Shown piece after piece: positions 8,590 to 17,027 of a stretch of 61,027 nt of DNA. The notes beneath the pieces are model-generated. The model was not told the origin of the DNA. It did no database searches and was given only the letters and a program-made list of their open reading frames with translations. Every line of letters begins with the position of its first letter. Position 1 is the first letter of the stretch. The stretch spans positions 1 to 61,027 of the forward strand of contig NZ_JABAST010000018.1 of the NCBI RefSeq assembly GCF_016107575.1, in the 5' to 3' direction. The stretch is from Psychrobacter faecalis. Lineage in GTDB: Bacteria; Pseudomonadota; Gammaproteobacteria; Pseudomonadales; Moraxellaceae. The position numbers were made by a program, and so were the translations under genes.

Positions 8590-10029
8590 ATGTTTTCTCC
8601 TATTACGCCGCAGCGTCCCTCTTTAGCGCTTAACAAAGCAGGCAAAAATAATAACAGTCAGCGGTCCAAATGCTATTTAACCATGGCGGTTGGGACAGCG
8701 CTTGCTTGTTTTACCTTACAAGCCAACGCCGCTAATGGCACTCCAAGCTATGAAGAGCTACCGGTAGAGAGTATCGCATTTGAGTATGATACTGATGAGG
8801 CGGCAAAAGTTGTCAATAAGCGCGTGGTCAATCCAAATGCGGCGGCTCAAAGCGACAAGGTGATTAGTAAGGAGTTTGTCGCCGAACAAGCAAGACTGTT
8901 TTATGAATGTACACAAGTACAAACCAGTGGTGCGCGTTTGGCTTGTTTTGATAAAGTTGCCGAGCAAGGCAAAACGCCGAGTTACACCACGACTAAACAA
9001 CCAGTTGATTTGGCAAAAACCCTACAAAGTACCCTTGCTGGTAATCCGCAAGTTGTCCTAGTAGAAGAAAATACCACCATTTCTGCAAACAGTAATAATA
9101 CAGCAAATAACGAAGCTGGTAATGGCGAGAGTTTGGATACGGTTGGATTGACGCAAAGGGAGGCGGAAGTATTAGAAAACGTCGGCGTCACCCAAGCTGA
9201 TATCGAGAAATACACGCCGTTAAGTTTGGCTTATGATTTGGATAAAAACAGCGAGCGAGGTACCTGGACAGTCAGACCACACCGACCAACTTATTTGCTA
9301 CCGCTATTTTATACTTTTGATCCCAATTTAGGACCAAGCACGCCGTCGCAAGATAAAGAAGAGTTTACCTCTAACGACACCCGTAATACAGAGCTAAAGT
9401 TCCAGCTGTCACTAAAGACCAAAGTGATGGAGGATTTGTTTGATACCAGTGCCGATTTATGGTTTGGTTATACCCAAGAGTCGCACTGGCAGGTTTATAA
9501 CGAAGACAACTCACGACCATTTCGCGCCACTGATTATCAGCCAGAGATATTTTTGACCCAGCCTGTCACAGCTGATCTGCCTTTTGGTGGCCGTCTGCGC
9601 ATGTTAGGAGCGGGTGCGATTCACCACTCTAATGGGCAAGATGATCCCTTATCGCGCTCGTGGAACCGTGCTTATCTGATGGCAGGGGCAGAGTGGGGCA
9701 AATTGTCGGTCATACCGCGTCTATGGGCGCGCGTCAATAACGAGAGCTCTAGCAGTGAGGACAATCCAGATATCGAAGATTACATGGGCTATGGCGATAT
9801 CAAATTTTTATATGATTTGCCTGATCAGCAAAGCCTAAGCGGTACTTTGCGTTATAATCCGAGTACCAACAAGGGTGCTGCCCAAATCGACTATGTCTAT
9901 CCATTATCCAAAAACGTCAACGGCTATATTCAATTATTCCAAGGTTATGGCGAATCTATTATTGATTATAACCATGAAAATACTTCGATTGGTTTTGGTA
10001 TCGTGCTAAATGACTGGAAAGGTTTTTAG
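8590..10029 (+). CDS. pldA: Outer membrane phospholipase A (phospholipase A1)
   Basis: A 479-residue outer-membrane beta-barrel hydrolase that removes acyl chains from phospholipids misplaced in the outer leaflet. The active-site block HHSNGQDDPLSRSWNRAYL carries the family catalytic residues: His345, Ser347 and the supporting Asn359. A signal peptide (LACFTLQANA|A) precedes a long pre-barrel region of about 180 residues with one Cys pair (YECTQVQTSGARLACFDK), and the barrel itself covers about residues 225-479. This N-terminal extension is much longer than in E. coli PldA (about 289 aa), but I recall similar extensions in Moraxellaceae and Neisseria homologues. It ends in Phe, the usual outer-membrane insertion signal (IVLNDWKGF). 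Confidence 0.93.
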   Translation: MFSPITPQRPSLALNKAGKNNNSQRSKCYLTMAVGTALACFTLQANAANGTPSYEELPVESIAFEYDTDEAAKVVNKRVVNPNAAAQSDKVISKEFVAEQARLFYECTQVQTSGARLACFDKVAEQGKTPSYTTTKQPVDLAKTLQSTLAGNPQVVLVEENTTISANSNNTANNEAGNGESLDTVGLTQREAEVLENVGVTQADIEKYTPLSLAYDLDKNSERGTWTVRPHRPTYLLPLFYTFDPNLGPSTPSQDKEEFTSNDTRNTELKFQLSLKTKVMEDLFDTSADLWFGYTQESHWQVYNEDNSRPFRATDYQPEIFLTQPVTADLPFGGRLRMLGAGAIHHSNGQDDPLSRSWNRAYLMAGAEWGKLSVIPRLWARVNNESSSSEDNPDIEDYMGYGDIKFLYDLPDQQSLSGTLRYNPSTNKGAAQIDYVYPLSKNVNGYIQLFQGYGESIIDYNHENTSIGFGIVLNDWKGF

Positions 10030-10053
10030 AATAAACGCAGCGATGGGCATCGA

Positions 10054-10860
10054 GTGATGCGACACTTAGCGCCTTATCAAACTGGATTATGGCTGGCAGA
10101 GTATGGGGACATACGCTGTCAGTTGTGCCGTCTTTATCGCAGTGCGTCGCAATCACAACACCTATCAACTCATTCCTCACCAAGTCCGCCAAATAAGCAT
10201 TCATTTTTTGCCAAACTGCGCCAGCAAGTTAATAACCGTTTTAACAGCGGCTTGCTTTGCTCCGATTGTCATAACAGTATCGCATGGCGACCCAAACCCT
10301 TTGAGGTTGATATCGCTTCGGGTACTGTTCTCTCTATTCAAGCAGCGACCTATTACGATTATCCGATACGTCAAGCTATTCGTGCTTTTAAGCATCATGA
10401 AGATATGACCAAGTTGCCGTTATTGCTACATGTATTACGTCAATTGCCTAGGCCGCACGGCTGTCATCAGGATAATAGTGTCATTGTTGCGATGCCGACG
10501 ACGGAGCAACGCCTTATTAAACGAGGTTTTGACCCGGTCAGTATTTTAGTCGCGCAATTGTCTAAGCATTGGCACATTCCACTTTGGCAAGGCGTAGAAC
10601 GTATCGATGATGCTATCAGTCAACAAGGGCTGACACGTGCCGAACGCTTAACCAACTTAGAAAACGCCTTTGCTTTAAGCGAAAACCCTCCGGTTAAACG
10701 CTTATTATTATTTGACGATGTCGCGACTACAGGTGCTAGCCTACAAGCATTAGGTCATGCTTTAAGCAGTCAATCTACAGGCTTGTCAGTCATTAATTCT
10801 AAGAACTCTCATCAATATCATCTATCAGCCTATGCGTTAGCACACGGCAGTCAATTGTAA
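10054..10860 (+). CDS. ComF/GntX-family phosphoribosyltransferase-like protein
   Basis: A 268-residue ComF-family protein. The N-terminal part has a zinc-ribbon-like arrangement (CQLC about 50 residues before LLCSDCH). The C-terminal part has the phosphoribosyltransferase fold with LLLFDDVATTGASLQALG as the PRPP-binding loop, plus the family block MPTTEQRLIKRGFDPV. ComF proteins are linked to DNA uptake, and naturally competent Moraxellaceae carry one. The frame starts with GTG at 10054, with an ATG one codon later at 10057. Neither has a strong ribosome-binding site. It follows pldA by 24 bases and could be co-transcribed. Confidence 0.85.
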   Translation: MMRHLAPYQTGLWLAEYGDIRCQLCRLYRSASQSQHLSTHSSPSPPNKHSFFAKLRQQVNNRFNSGLLCSDCHNSIAWRPKPFEVDIASGTVLSIQAATYYDYPIRQAIRAFKHHEDMTKLPLLLHVLRQLPRPHGCHQDNSVIVAMPTTEQRLIKRGFDPVSILVAQLSKHWHIPLWQGVERIDDAISQQGLTRAERLTNLENAFALSENPPVKRLLLFDDVATTGASLQALGHALSSQSTGLSVINSKNSHQYHLSAYALAHGSQL

Positions 10861-11074
10861 AATCTGTTCCTATCAAAAAATTGCTTCTATTCATTTAAAA
10901 TAACTATTATGTTGCTAATATGTTGCCTTAACGTTATATTATTGACACATTTTACCTACATATTTCGATTTTTATCGTTTAAATAAAATCCCATAACTCC
11001 GATTCGTGTTCTAAACGCTTAAATCAAAAAATACATTGGACAAAAGTATCGTTACTGTATGACGATTGTTTCTA
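10861..11074. other. Spacer upstream of the minor pilin operon
   Basis: Roughly 215 AT-rich bases after comF with no gene or clear hairpin terminator. The rest of the gap (11075-11222) carries the sigma-54-type promoter and the pilin leader. A TTGACA at about 10942 could be a sigma-70 -35 box, but its -10 is uncertain. Confidence 0.4.
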
Positions 11075-11091
11075 TTGGAACAAAAATTGCA
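11075..11091 (+). promoter_or_regulatory. Sigma-54 (RpoN) type promoter for the minor pilin operon
   Basis: TTGGAAC-AAAAA-TTGCA matches the -24/-12 consensus (TTGGCAC-N5-TTGCA) with one changed base. The spacing is exact, with ten bases between the GG and GC pairs. Predicted transcription would start near 11102 and leave a leader of about 120 bases before the first pilin gene. Type IV pilin genes in related bacteria are RpoN/PilR-dependent, which fits. An enhancer-binding site was not identified. Confidence 0.65.
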
Positions 11092-11222
11092 TGTATCTTA
11101 ATGGATATAGTTAAAAAATAATAAGCTGAGAATAGATTTTAGAAGGGCTAGGTACGGTAATTATTACTATGACAGACCTAGCATTTATCAAAGACAATGA
11201 CAGCTATAGATAGGGATTTGAT

Positions 11223-11711
11223 GTGAACGCATCTACGAATAAGGTAGCACAAAAGTTACAAATGACCAGCTCAGGATTTACCCTGATTGAGCTGATGGTA
11301 ACGATTGCCGTGCTTGCTATTATTGTCAGTATTGCTGCACCTAGTATCAGTACTCAGCTTGCCAATCAGCGCGTAAAGTCGACGACGGCTACACTGGCTA
11401 ATGCGTTAAAAGAAGCGAAAGCTGAAAGCATTATTCGTCGGCAGAACCTTACTTTGAGCTATAACAATACTAGCACACCTAAAGTGATTACGATTACTGC
11501 CCCTGATTCAAACACTATCGCAAATTATAGTTATAACGTTAAAAGTACTATCAAGCCAGACACACCCGTAACTATTGTCTTTGAGCCAAGTAAACGGGTT
11601 AACACGGCACGTACTTACACAATCTGTGATAGCAGTAATAATGCGACGCCGCGCCAGATTGAGGTTAATAAAATCGCTAATATCACTACTAAATTGGGAG
11701 GAACATGTTAA
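11223..11711 (+). CDS. Type IV minor pilin, FimT/GspH-like
   Basis: A 162-residue prepilin-like protein. The leader MNASTNKVAQKLQMTSSG is followed by FTLIELMVTIAVLAIIVSIA, so prepilin peptidase would cleave after Gly18. The C-terminal domain has a Cys pair near the end (TICDSSNN and GGTC), as in FimT/FimU pseudopilins that prime pilus assembly. The start is a GTG at 11223, six bases after AGGGA. The ATG at 11221 is immediately followed by TGA. It is the first gene of the operon, and its TAA overlaps the next gene's ATG as TAATG. Confidence 0.85.
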   Translation: MNASTNKVAQKLQMTSSGFTLIELMVTIAVLAIIVSIAAPSISTQLANQRVKSTTATLANALKEAKAESIIRRQNLTLSYNNTSTPKVITITAPDSNTIANYSYNVKSTIKPDTPVTIVFEPSKRVNTARTYTICDSSNNATPRQIEVNKIANITTKLGGTC

Positions 11712-12280
11712 TGAAGAATTCAAACTCTCAAAGTGGTGTAGGATTAATAGAAGTTATGGTAGCTCTATTATTATTAGCGGTTGCGGTTTTAGGATTCAGC
11801 GCATTAAATATGGTTTCAGTGAAAGCCACAGATGATAGTGTATTAATTGCCAATGCCAATACAGTAATGCGTGGTTTATCTGAAGACTTACGATTGAATC
11901 CTGACAATATATTAATTTATCAACAGGATATTCAAAGTGTTTTAGGCAGTGTATCTGATACAAAAGATTATTGTACTGCTGTTGCAGCATATAAAGCTGC
12001 GAGTGTCACAAAAAATTGTGATAATGATTTATGCACTGCAGAGGAACTAGGAAAATATAATAGCTCGAATGCCATGCAAAAAGCCTGTGATAATGGTGTT
12101 TTATTAAATATGGTTACTTGTCCTGGTACAGCAAACAAACAATTACGCCACTGTATTATTACTTCCTGGAGTGGTACTAAACCAGTCTTTGGTGCTAATA
12201 CAGACAGTAATAAAGCTTGTGCTGATACATCTGGCGTCTATTATGCAGGTTCTGACTGTTTGATTATGGAGTCATACTAA
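11711..12280 (+). CDS. pilV: Type IV pilus minor pilin PilV
   Basis: A 189-residue minor pilin. The start at 11711 shares its first base with the upstream stop (TAATG), and GGGAGG at 11696-11701 gives normal spacing. An ATG at 11705 is also in frame but too close to that site. The leader MKNSNSQSG precedes VGLIEVMVALLLLAVAVLGF, so the mature protein would begin with Val rather than the usual Phe but keeps Glu5. The C-terminal part is Cys-rich (about eight Cys), typical of PilV. Base composition is visibly more AT-rich than in the flanking housekeeping genes, as is common for surface-exposed pilins. Its stop overlaps the next gene by one base. Confidence 0.85.
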   Translation: MKNSNSQSGVGLIEVMVALLLLAVAVLGFSALNMVSVKATDDSVLIANANTVMRGLSEDLRLNPDNILIYQQDIQSVLGSVSDTKDYCTAVAAYKAASVTKNCDNDLCTAEELGKYNSSNAMQKACDNGVLLNMVTCPGTANKQLRHCIITSWSGTKPVFGANTDSNKACADTSGVYYAGSDCLIMESY

Positions 12281-12621
12281 TGCAAGCTAAACATACTCAA
12301 GATGGCTTTTCATTAATCGAACTCATGATTTCCCTCACACTAGGGCTTCTCATATCAGCAGCAGTTATGCAGGTTTATCTCACAAGTATAAAAACCAGTA
12401 GCGTGCAGTCCGGTGGTACAGATATATTAGAAGCGAGTATTTTTGGTATTCAAAATATTGAGAAAAGTATCAGGCTTAGTAATTTAGGTATGGCGGACTC
12501 CAATAACCCTTTCACTCCTTTAGCTGGTGTGATTATGACCAGTGATACTAGTCTAGTTAGTGCCTCGCAAACAGATAAATCTAAAAACAATATGAATGGC
12601 ATTAAAATGGGTGGAACATAG
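12280..12621 (+). pseudogene. pilW: PilW minor pilin, 5' part only (truncated)
   Basis: The first 113 codons of a PilW-type minor pilin: leader MQAKHTQDG, then FSLIELMISLTLGLLISAAVMQVYL and the conserved SIRLSNLG region. Full PilW proteins are usually about 300 residues or more, so roughly two thirds is missing. The frame ends at TAG 12619-12621, exactly where sequence coding for the core of another pilin begins. This is a deletion junction rather than a point mutation, because there is no PilW-like sequence after it. The product would keep the membrane helix but lack the folded head. Confidence 0.85.
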
Positions 12622-12944
12622 AGTTGATGATAGTGATTGCTATCATTGGCATATTAGCAGCCATTGCTACACCTGCGTATCAGGTTTACTCAAATAAAGC
12701 AAAAGTTAATGCTTGTCTATCAGAAGTAAAAAGCTATGGTAACGAAGTTTTCATTGTATTAAACGATGAAGACTCTGCTTCAACTCCAAGATCACTAATC
12801 TTGAATTCCTGTCAATCTATTACGGATGCTACAGGTTGGACATTAAACACTTGGCAAAAGATTGAAGCAATTACAAAAGCGCCTTCTAACGCGCGTATCG
12901 AATGTAATATTCCTAAAGGTACGCCATGTGTGGTATTACCTTAA
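12618..12944 (+). pseudogene. PilE-like pilin, 3' part only (leader missing)
   Basis: In a frame shifted by two relative to pilW', codons from 12618 read IELMIVIAIIGILAAIATPAYQ and then a 90-residue pilin domain with Cys pairs (NACLSEVK, NSCQS, IECNIPKGTPC). This is a type IVa pilin from residue 4 of the mature protein onward. The leader peptide, cleavage Gly, Phe1 and Thr2-Leu3 are gone. Translation could only restart at TTG 12624 or ATG 12627, giving an unprocessable product. It resembles the PilE that closes the fimT-pilV-pilW-pilX-pilY1-pilE operon of Acinetobacter-type genomes. Confidence 0.8.
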
Positions 12945-12970
12945 AGTCCTTATAAAGATTCGTTTGCCAT

Positions 12971-13010
12971 AAAAAACCACCTATCTAAATAATAGATAGG
13001 TGGTTTTTTA
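12971..13010. terminator. Bidirectional terminator between the pilin operon and fdxA
   Basis: AAAAAACCACCTATCT pairs perfectly with AGATAGGTGGTTTTTT. It has A and T runs on both sides, so it can end the pilin transcript (plus) and fdxA (minus). Confidence 0.9.
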
Positions 13011-13043
13011 TTGTCTCAACGTTGTTCGGCTTTAAAACACTAG

Positions 13044-13367
13044 CTACTTCTCTAAATACTGAATCTTACCTTCGACGCCGTCCCACTTCGCCGCTTCTGG
13101 CAGCTGACCTTTCATCTCAGTGATGTTTGGCCATTTTTGCGCCAGCTCCTCGTTCAATTGAATAAACACTTCTTGGCCTTTTGGTACTTCATCTTCTGAG
13201 AATATCGCATTGGCAGGGCATTCAGGCTCGCATAGCGCGCAGTCGATGCACTCATCAGGGTCGATAGCAAGGAAGTTCGGGCCTTCATAAAAGCAGTCCA
13301 CAGGGCAGACTTCCACACAGTCGGTGTATTTGCAAAGAATGCAGTTATCTGTAACGACAAAGGTCAT
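13044..13367 (-). CDS. fdxA: Ferredoxin FdxA (7Fe-8S type)
   Basis: A 107-residue soluble electron carrier. The N-terminal cluster region has [18 protein letters not shown], where the widened first motif indicates a 3Fe-4S site. It is followed by [12 protein letters not shown] for the 4Fe-4S cluster. The C-terminal extension [14 protein letters not shown] is typical of the FdxA/Azotobacter FdI-like group. It has a good AGGTAG ribosome-binding site. It lies 100 bases downstream of mutS on the same strand, an arrangement I recall from Pseudomonas and Acinetobacter. Confidence 0.95.
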   Translation of the reverse strand: MTFVVTDNCILCKYTDCVEVCPVDCFYEGPNFLAIDPDECIDCALCEPECPANAIFSEDEVPKGQEVFIQLNEELAQKWPNITEMKGQLPEAAKWDGVEGKIQYLEK

Positions 13368-13467
13368 AGTGGTCTACCTGTTATTGGTTTGGCAAAGTAC
13401 AATTGTAAGTACTATAGCTGAAAATAAGACATATTTTAGCGCTTTTGCCACTATTTGACAAATCCCT

Positions 13468-16400
13468 TTAATGACTAATGATTTCCTTTAAATGATACAG
13501 TAAATCGTGCGCCTGCTTTGGCGTCAGGTTATCAGGATTAATTGCTGTCAGTTCATCTTGCAAGCTAAACAATTGATTTTGTTGTGGAATATTACTTATC
13601 GATTGAGGTTGAACATTGTCGCGTAAGCTTGGTTTTTCTACTTCATTGTAATGATTTTGCTGCTGTTTATCGTTTAACGACTTAGCTAATTCATTTTTAT
13701 CATCAATGGTCTTGGTACTCTCAGTTTCTAAGTTATCTACTAAATAGCGCTTGGCATCATTTAATACCTGCGTAGGAATCCCTGCCATTTTTGCCACATG
13801 TAAACCAAAGCTAGAGCTTGCTGCGCCCTCGCGGATTTGATGGAGTAGTAGTAGTTGACCATCGATTTCACTGGCGGCGACATGCACATTACGAATGCTG
13901 GCGTGTTGGCTCTCAGCAGGGTTGACCAATTGCGTCAATTCAAAATAATGGGTGGCAAATAATGTCAGGCAACCAATCTCGACCAATCGATTGACACAAG
14001 CATGAGCGATTGCTAGACCGTCCGTAGTTGCGGTGCCGCGTCCGACTTCATCCATTAGTACCAGCGATTTATTGGTCGCCTGATTAAGGATATTCGCGGT
14101 TTCAATCATCTCAACCATAAAGGTCGATTTGCCACCTGCTAAGTCATCCGCTGAGCCAATACGAGTAAAGATACGGTCGATATCACCAATATGAGCGCTT
14201 GATGCTGGGACAAAACTACCGCAATGCGCAAGTAGAACAATGAGTGCAGTTTGGCGCATATAGGTGGATTTACCACCCATATTAGGGCCAGTAATCATCA
14301 GAAGTCTTTCAGGGTCTGCATCGCTGCCGAGCGCACAGTCATTGGCGACAAAATGGCTGCTAGGTTTCGTACTGCTCTGTTGAGTAGTATTGTTAATGTT
14401 GGCGGGGTTGAGCGCCGCTTCGACAACGACATGACGACCTTGTTTAATATCAATACTGGTTTGGCTACCATTTTTCGAATAATTGCCATCTTGTGAATCA
14501 TTACTCATGACTGGACGTTGCCAATTATAAAGGGTCGCAAGCTGTGCCCAATTGCTAAGCACATCTATCTGCGCGATAGCCGCGCTCAGCTGTTGTAGTT
14601 CCGCTAAATGACCGCCTAATATGGTCAATAGTTCATTATACAGCTGTTTTTCACGAGTCAATGCTAATGTTTGTGCGCTTAGATATTCGGTTTCGACTGC
14701 TTTTAACTCATCGGTAATAAAGCGCTCGCTGCTTTTGAGCGTTTGCCGACGGATAAAATGCGCAGGGGCATTTTTTGCCTGCATTTTGGGCAGTTCAAAA
14801 TAAAAACCGCTGACTTTATTAAAGCCTACTTTTAAGCTAGGTAATTGGTAGTCTTGACGCGCGCGTTCAAGCATCTCATCTAACGTTACTTGGATATTGT
14901 CATGTAAGTGGGTGAGGCGGTCAAACTCAGCATCAAAACCAACTGCTAGCATACCACCATCACGGATATGCGCCGGCGGTTCTGCGATAATGGCACGCTC
15001 AATCAGCTCGGCGACAGATTGCACCGCCGGTAGCTGGTCTGGCAATTGCTGCATCAGCATGGGCAATAATCCTGCTCGCTTATGACTGATACCTGCATTG
15101 CTCAGTAGGGTATTAAGCAGCTTGCTACTAGCAATACCATCAGCCAATTTACGCAAGTCACGCGGTTTGGCGCTCATTAGACCGATACGGCTACTGATAC
15201 GTTCGATATCACCGATAGCATTTAAGGTTTCACGTAAACTGCTGACCAATGAATGTTTTTCTAAATTTTCATTAACCTGCTTATTTTCGCCAAAATTATT
15301 GTCTGACTGCAAAAGGCTAGTGATTGCATCTAAGCGCAGATTAATACGTGAATGCTGACGCAGTGGGCGCTTCATTTGCTGCATGAGTAAACGACGTCCC
15401 ATCGGCGTTTGACAATGATTGAGCACTGATATTAATGATGTACCATTGCTACTAACGGGGGTAAACAGCTCAAGATTTTGCTGGCTATTGGCATCAATGA
15501 TTAAATAATCATCATTATATTCAACGATAAGCTGATTCACTTGTGGCACGTGGCGTTGCTGGGTTTGCCGTGCATAATGAATAAGGGCGGCGCAGCTAGA
15601 TTGGGCAAGTGGCGAGTCATTAATACCAAGTCCATCGAGGCGTTGGACGTCAAACTGCTGGCAAAGCGTCTCGCTGGCATGCTCACGATGAAAGTCATTA
15701 GCCGCAACTTCGATAATAGGACAGTCGAGATTTTGCCGTAGCCACAGCAGCCAATCTTCGCCATTACTACCACTACTGTCAAAACTGTTTCCATGCACCT
15801 CGCTAATAATACATTCACTCGGCGCAAAACGTGCCAGCACCGTCAGTATTTGAGTTTGCAAACCTTCAATATCACCATGAGGCGCGCTGAGTGTTTGTGT
15901 GGTTAGGGTTCCAGCGGCTAAATCCATTTGACTAATAGCAGCTTGCATAGGTTGTTTGCTGTTCGATTTAGGAGTTTCGATATCAATGGCAACGACAGTC
16001 GGGGTGTGGTTGGGTGCAATTAAGGCGTCATCAGTAATCGTACCGGCAGTCAGGGTTTTAACTACTTCACGGCGCATGATAGTGCCGGTTGCAGATTTAC
16101 TTTTATCTTTCTTTTGCTTATCGCCCATTGTCGGTGTATTGGACGGGCTGCTAGTAACTGACTCGTCAATTTGCTCACAAACGACCACTGTCTGCCCAGC
16201 TGCAATGAGCCGCGCCATATAGCTATCAGCCGCATGAAACGGTACACCTGCCATCGCAATGGTATTGCCGGCTTTATCCGTACCACGGCGAGTGAGCGTG
16301 ATATCGAGTATCTGCGCCGCGCGCTTAGCATCATCAAAAAATAACTCATAAAAATCACCCATCCGGTACAGCAGTAGCGCTTGTGGATAGTTGGCTTTCA

Positions 16401-16572
16401 TGGTTAGATATTGCACCATCATCGGCGTATGGTCGGCTAAATGATAAATAGCATCGCCGATTAGCAACTGATCGTTATTTAAATGCTCAGTTTTTACGTG
16501 CTTAGCTTTTAAGGTTTTAGATGTATCAAATATTAAAGCGTTAGGGTTTTTCGCGGATGGTTTTACGGTCAT
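13468..16572 (-). CDS. mutS: DNA mismatch repair protein MutS
   Basis: A 1034-residue mismatch-recognition ATPase, about 180 residues longer than E. coli MutS. The mismatch-wedge motif GDFYELF carries Phe74 and Glu76. The core and lever domains follow, then the ABC-type ATPase with Walker [10 protein letters not shown] at about residue 760, and [11 protein letters not shown] as Walker B and FATHYFELT further on. The extra length is spread over a basic N-terminal extension of about 45 residues, Ser/Asn-rich inserts (for example around residues 150-170 and 715-740) and a Gln/Asn-rich C-terminal linker before the final dimerisation helix [17 protein letters not shown]. No catalytic motif is lost. 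It is divergent from secA. Confidence 0.96.
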   Translation of the reverse strand: MTVKPSAKNPNALIFDTSKTLKAKHVKTEHLNNDQLLIGDAIYHLADHTPMMVQYLTMKANYPQALLLYRMGDFYELFFDDAKRAAQILDITLTRRGTDKAGNTIAMAGVPFHAADSYMARLIAAGQTVVVCEQIDESVTSSPSNTPTMGDKQKKDKSKSATGTIMRREVVKTLTAGTITDDALIAPNHTPTVVAIDIETPKSNSKQPMQAAISQMDLAAGTLTTQTLSAPHGDIEGLQTQILTVLARFAPSECIISEVHGNSFDSSGSNGEDWLLWLRQNLDCPIIEVAANDFHREHASETLCQQFDVQRLDGLGINDSPLAQSSCAALIHYARQTQQRHVPQVNQLIVEYNDDYLIIDANSQQNLELFTPVSSNGTSLISVLNHCQTPMGRRLLMQQMKRPLRQHSRINLRLDAITSLLQSDNNFGENKQVNENLEKHSLVSSLRETLNAIGDIERISSRIGLMSAKPRDLRKLADGIASSKLLNTLLSNAGISHKRAGLLPMLMQQLPDQLPAVQSVAELIERAIIAEPPAHIRDGGMLAVGFDAEFDRLTHLHDNIQVTLDEMLERARQDYQLPSLKVGFNKVSGFYFELPKMQAKNAPAHFIRRQTLKSSERFITDELKAVETEYLSAQTLALTREKQLYNELLTILGGHLAELQQLSAAIAQIDVLSNWAQLATLYNWQRPVMSNDSQDGNYSKNGSQTSIDIKQGRHVVVEAALNPANINNTTQQSSTKPSSHFVANDCALGSDADPERLLMITGPNMGGKSTYMRQTALIVLLAHCGSFVPASSAHIGDIDRIFTRIGSADDLAGGKSTFMVEMIETANILNQATNKSLVLMDEVGRGTATTDGLAIAHACVNRLVEIGCLTLFATHYFELTQLVNPAESQHASIRNVHVAASEIDGQLLLLHQIREGAASSSFGLHVAKMAGIPTQVLNDAKRYLVDNLETESTKTIDDKNELAKSLNDKQQQNHYNEVEKPSLRDNVQPQSISNIPQQNQLFSLQDELTAINPDNLTPKQAHDLLYHLKEIISH

Positions 16573-17027
16573 GCAGAATCTCTTATGTTGCTTAATTGGG
16601 TTTGCTTAGAAACAATGGCTGTTTTTTAGAATAAATCAGGGATGCAGGTTGGCAGTTATTTGCGTTTATTGATATCGCGAAACAGCTGCTAAATGAAGGA
16701 TATAGGCACTATTTTAACACGTTCAGCGACCTTTTTACGTCGGCAAATATCTACTCGCTGCCCTTGTATCCATCGGCGTCATAACCATATATAATGACGG
16801 CACACTTAATTGGGCGATACTTCATTAAGCGACTCATCATTAGGCAGTACCTTATTATTGCGTGCTTTGTTAATCCGCATTTTGACAATCAGGGCGTTAT
16901 TAATCAGTAAGTTATTAAAAGGTATTTAGTCAGTGATGATTGTCAGCATTGAAATGACCAAGCGGCAGTATATAAACCCTTGGCGAATGCGCACTAATTA
17001 TCGAATATTTCCATAGGTCAAAAAATT
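16573..17027. other. Divergent promoter region mutS/secA
   Basis: About 455 bases between divergently transcribed genes. There is no credible reading frame or stable terminator. It presumably carries both promoters. No SecM-like secretion monitor gene precedes secA. Confidence 0.5.
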
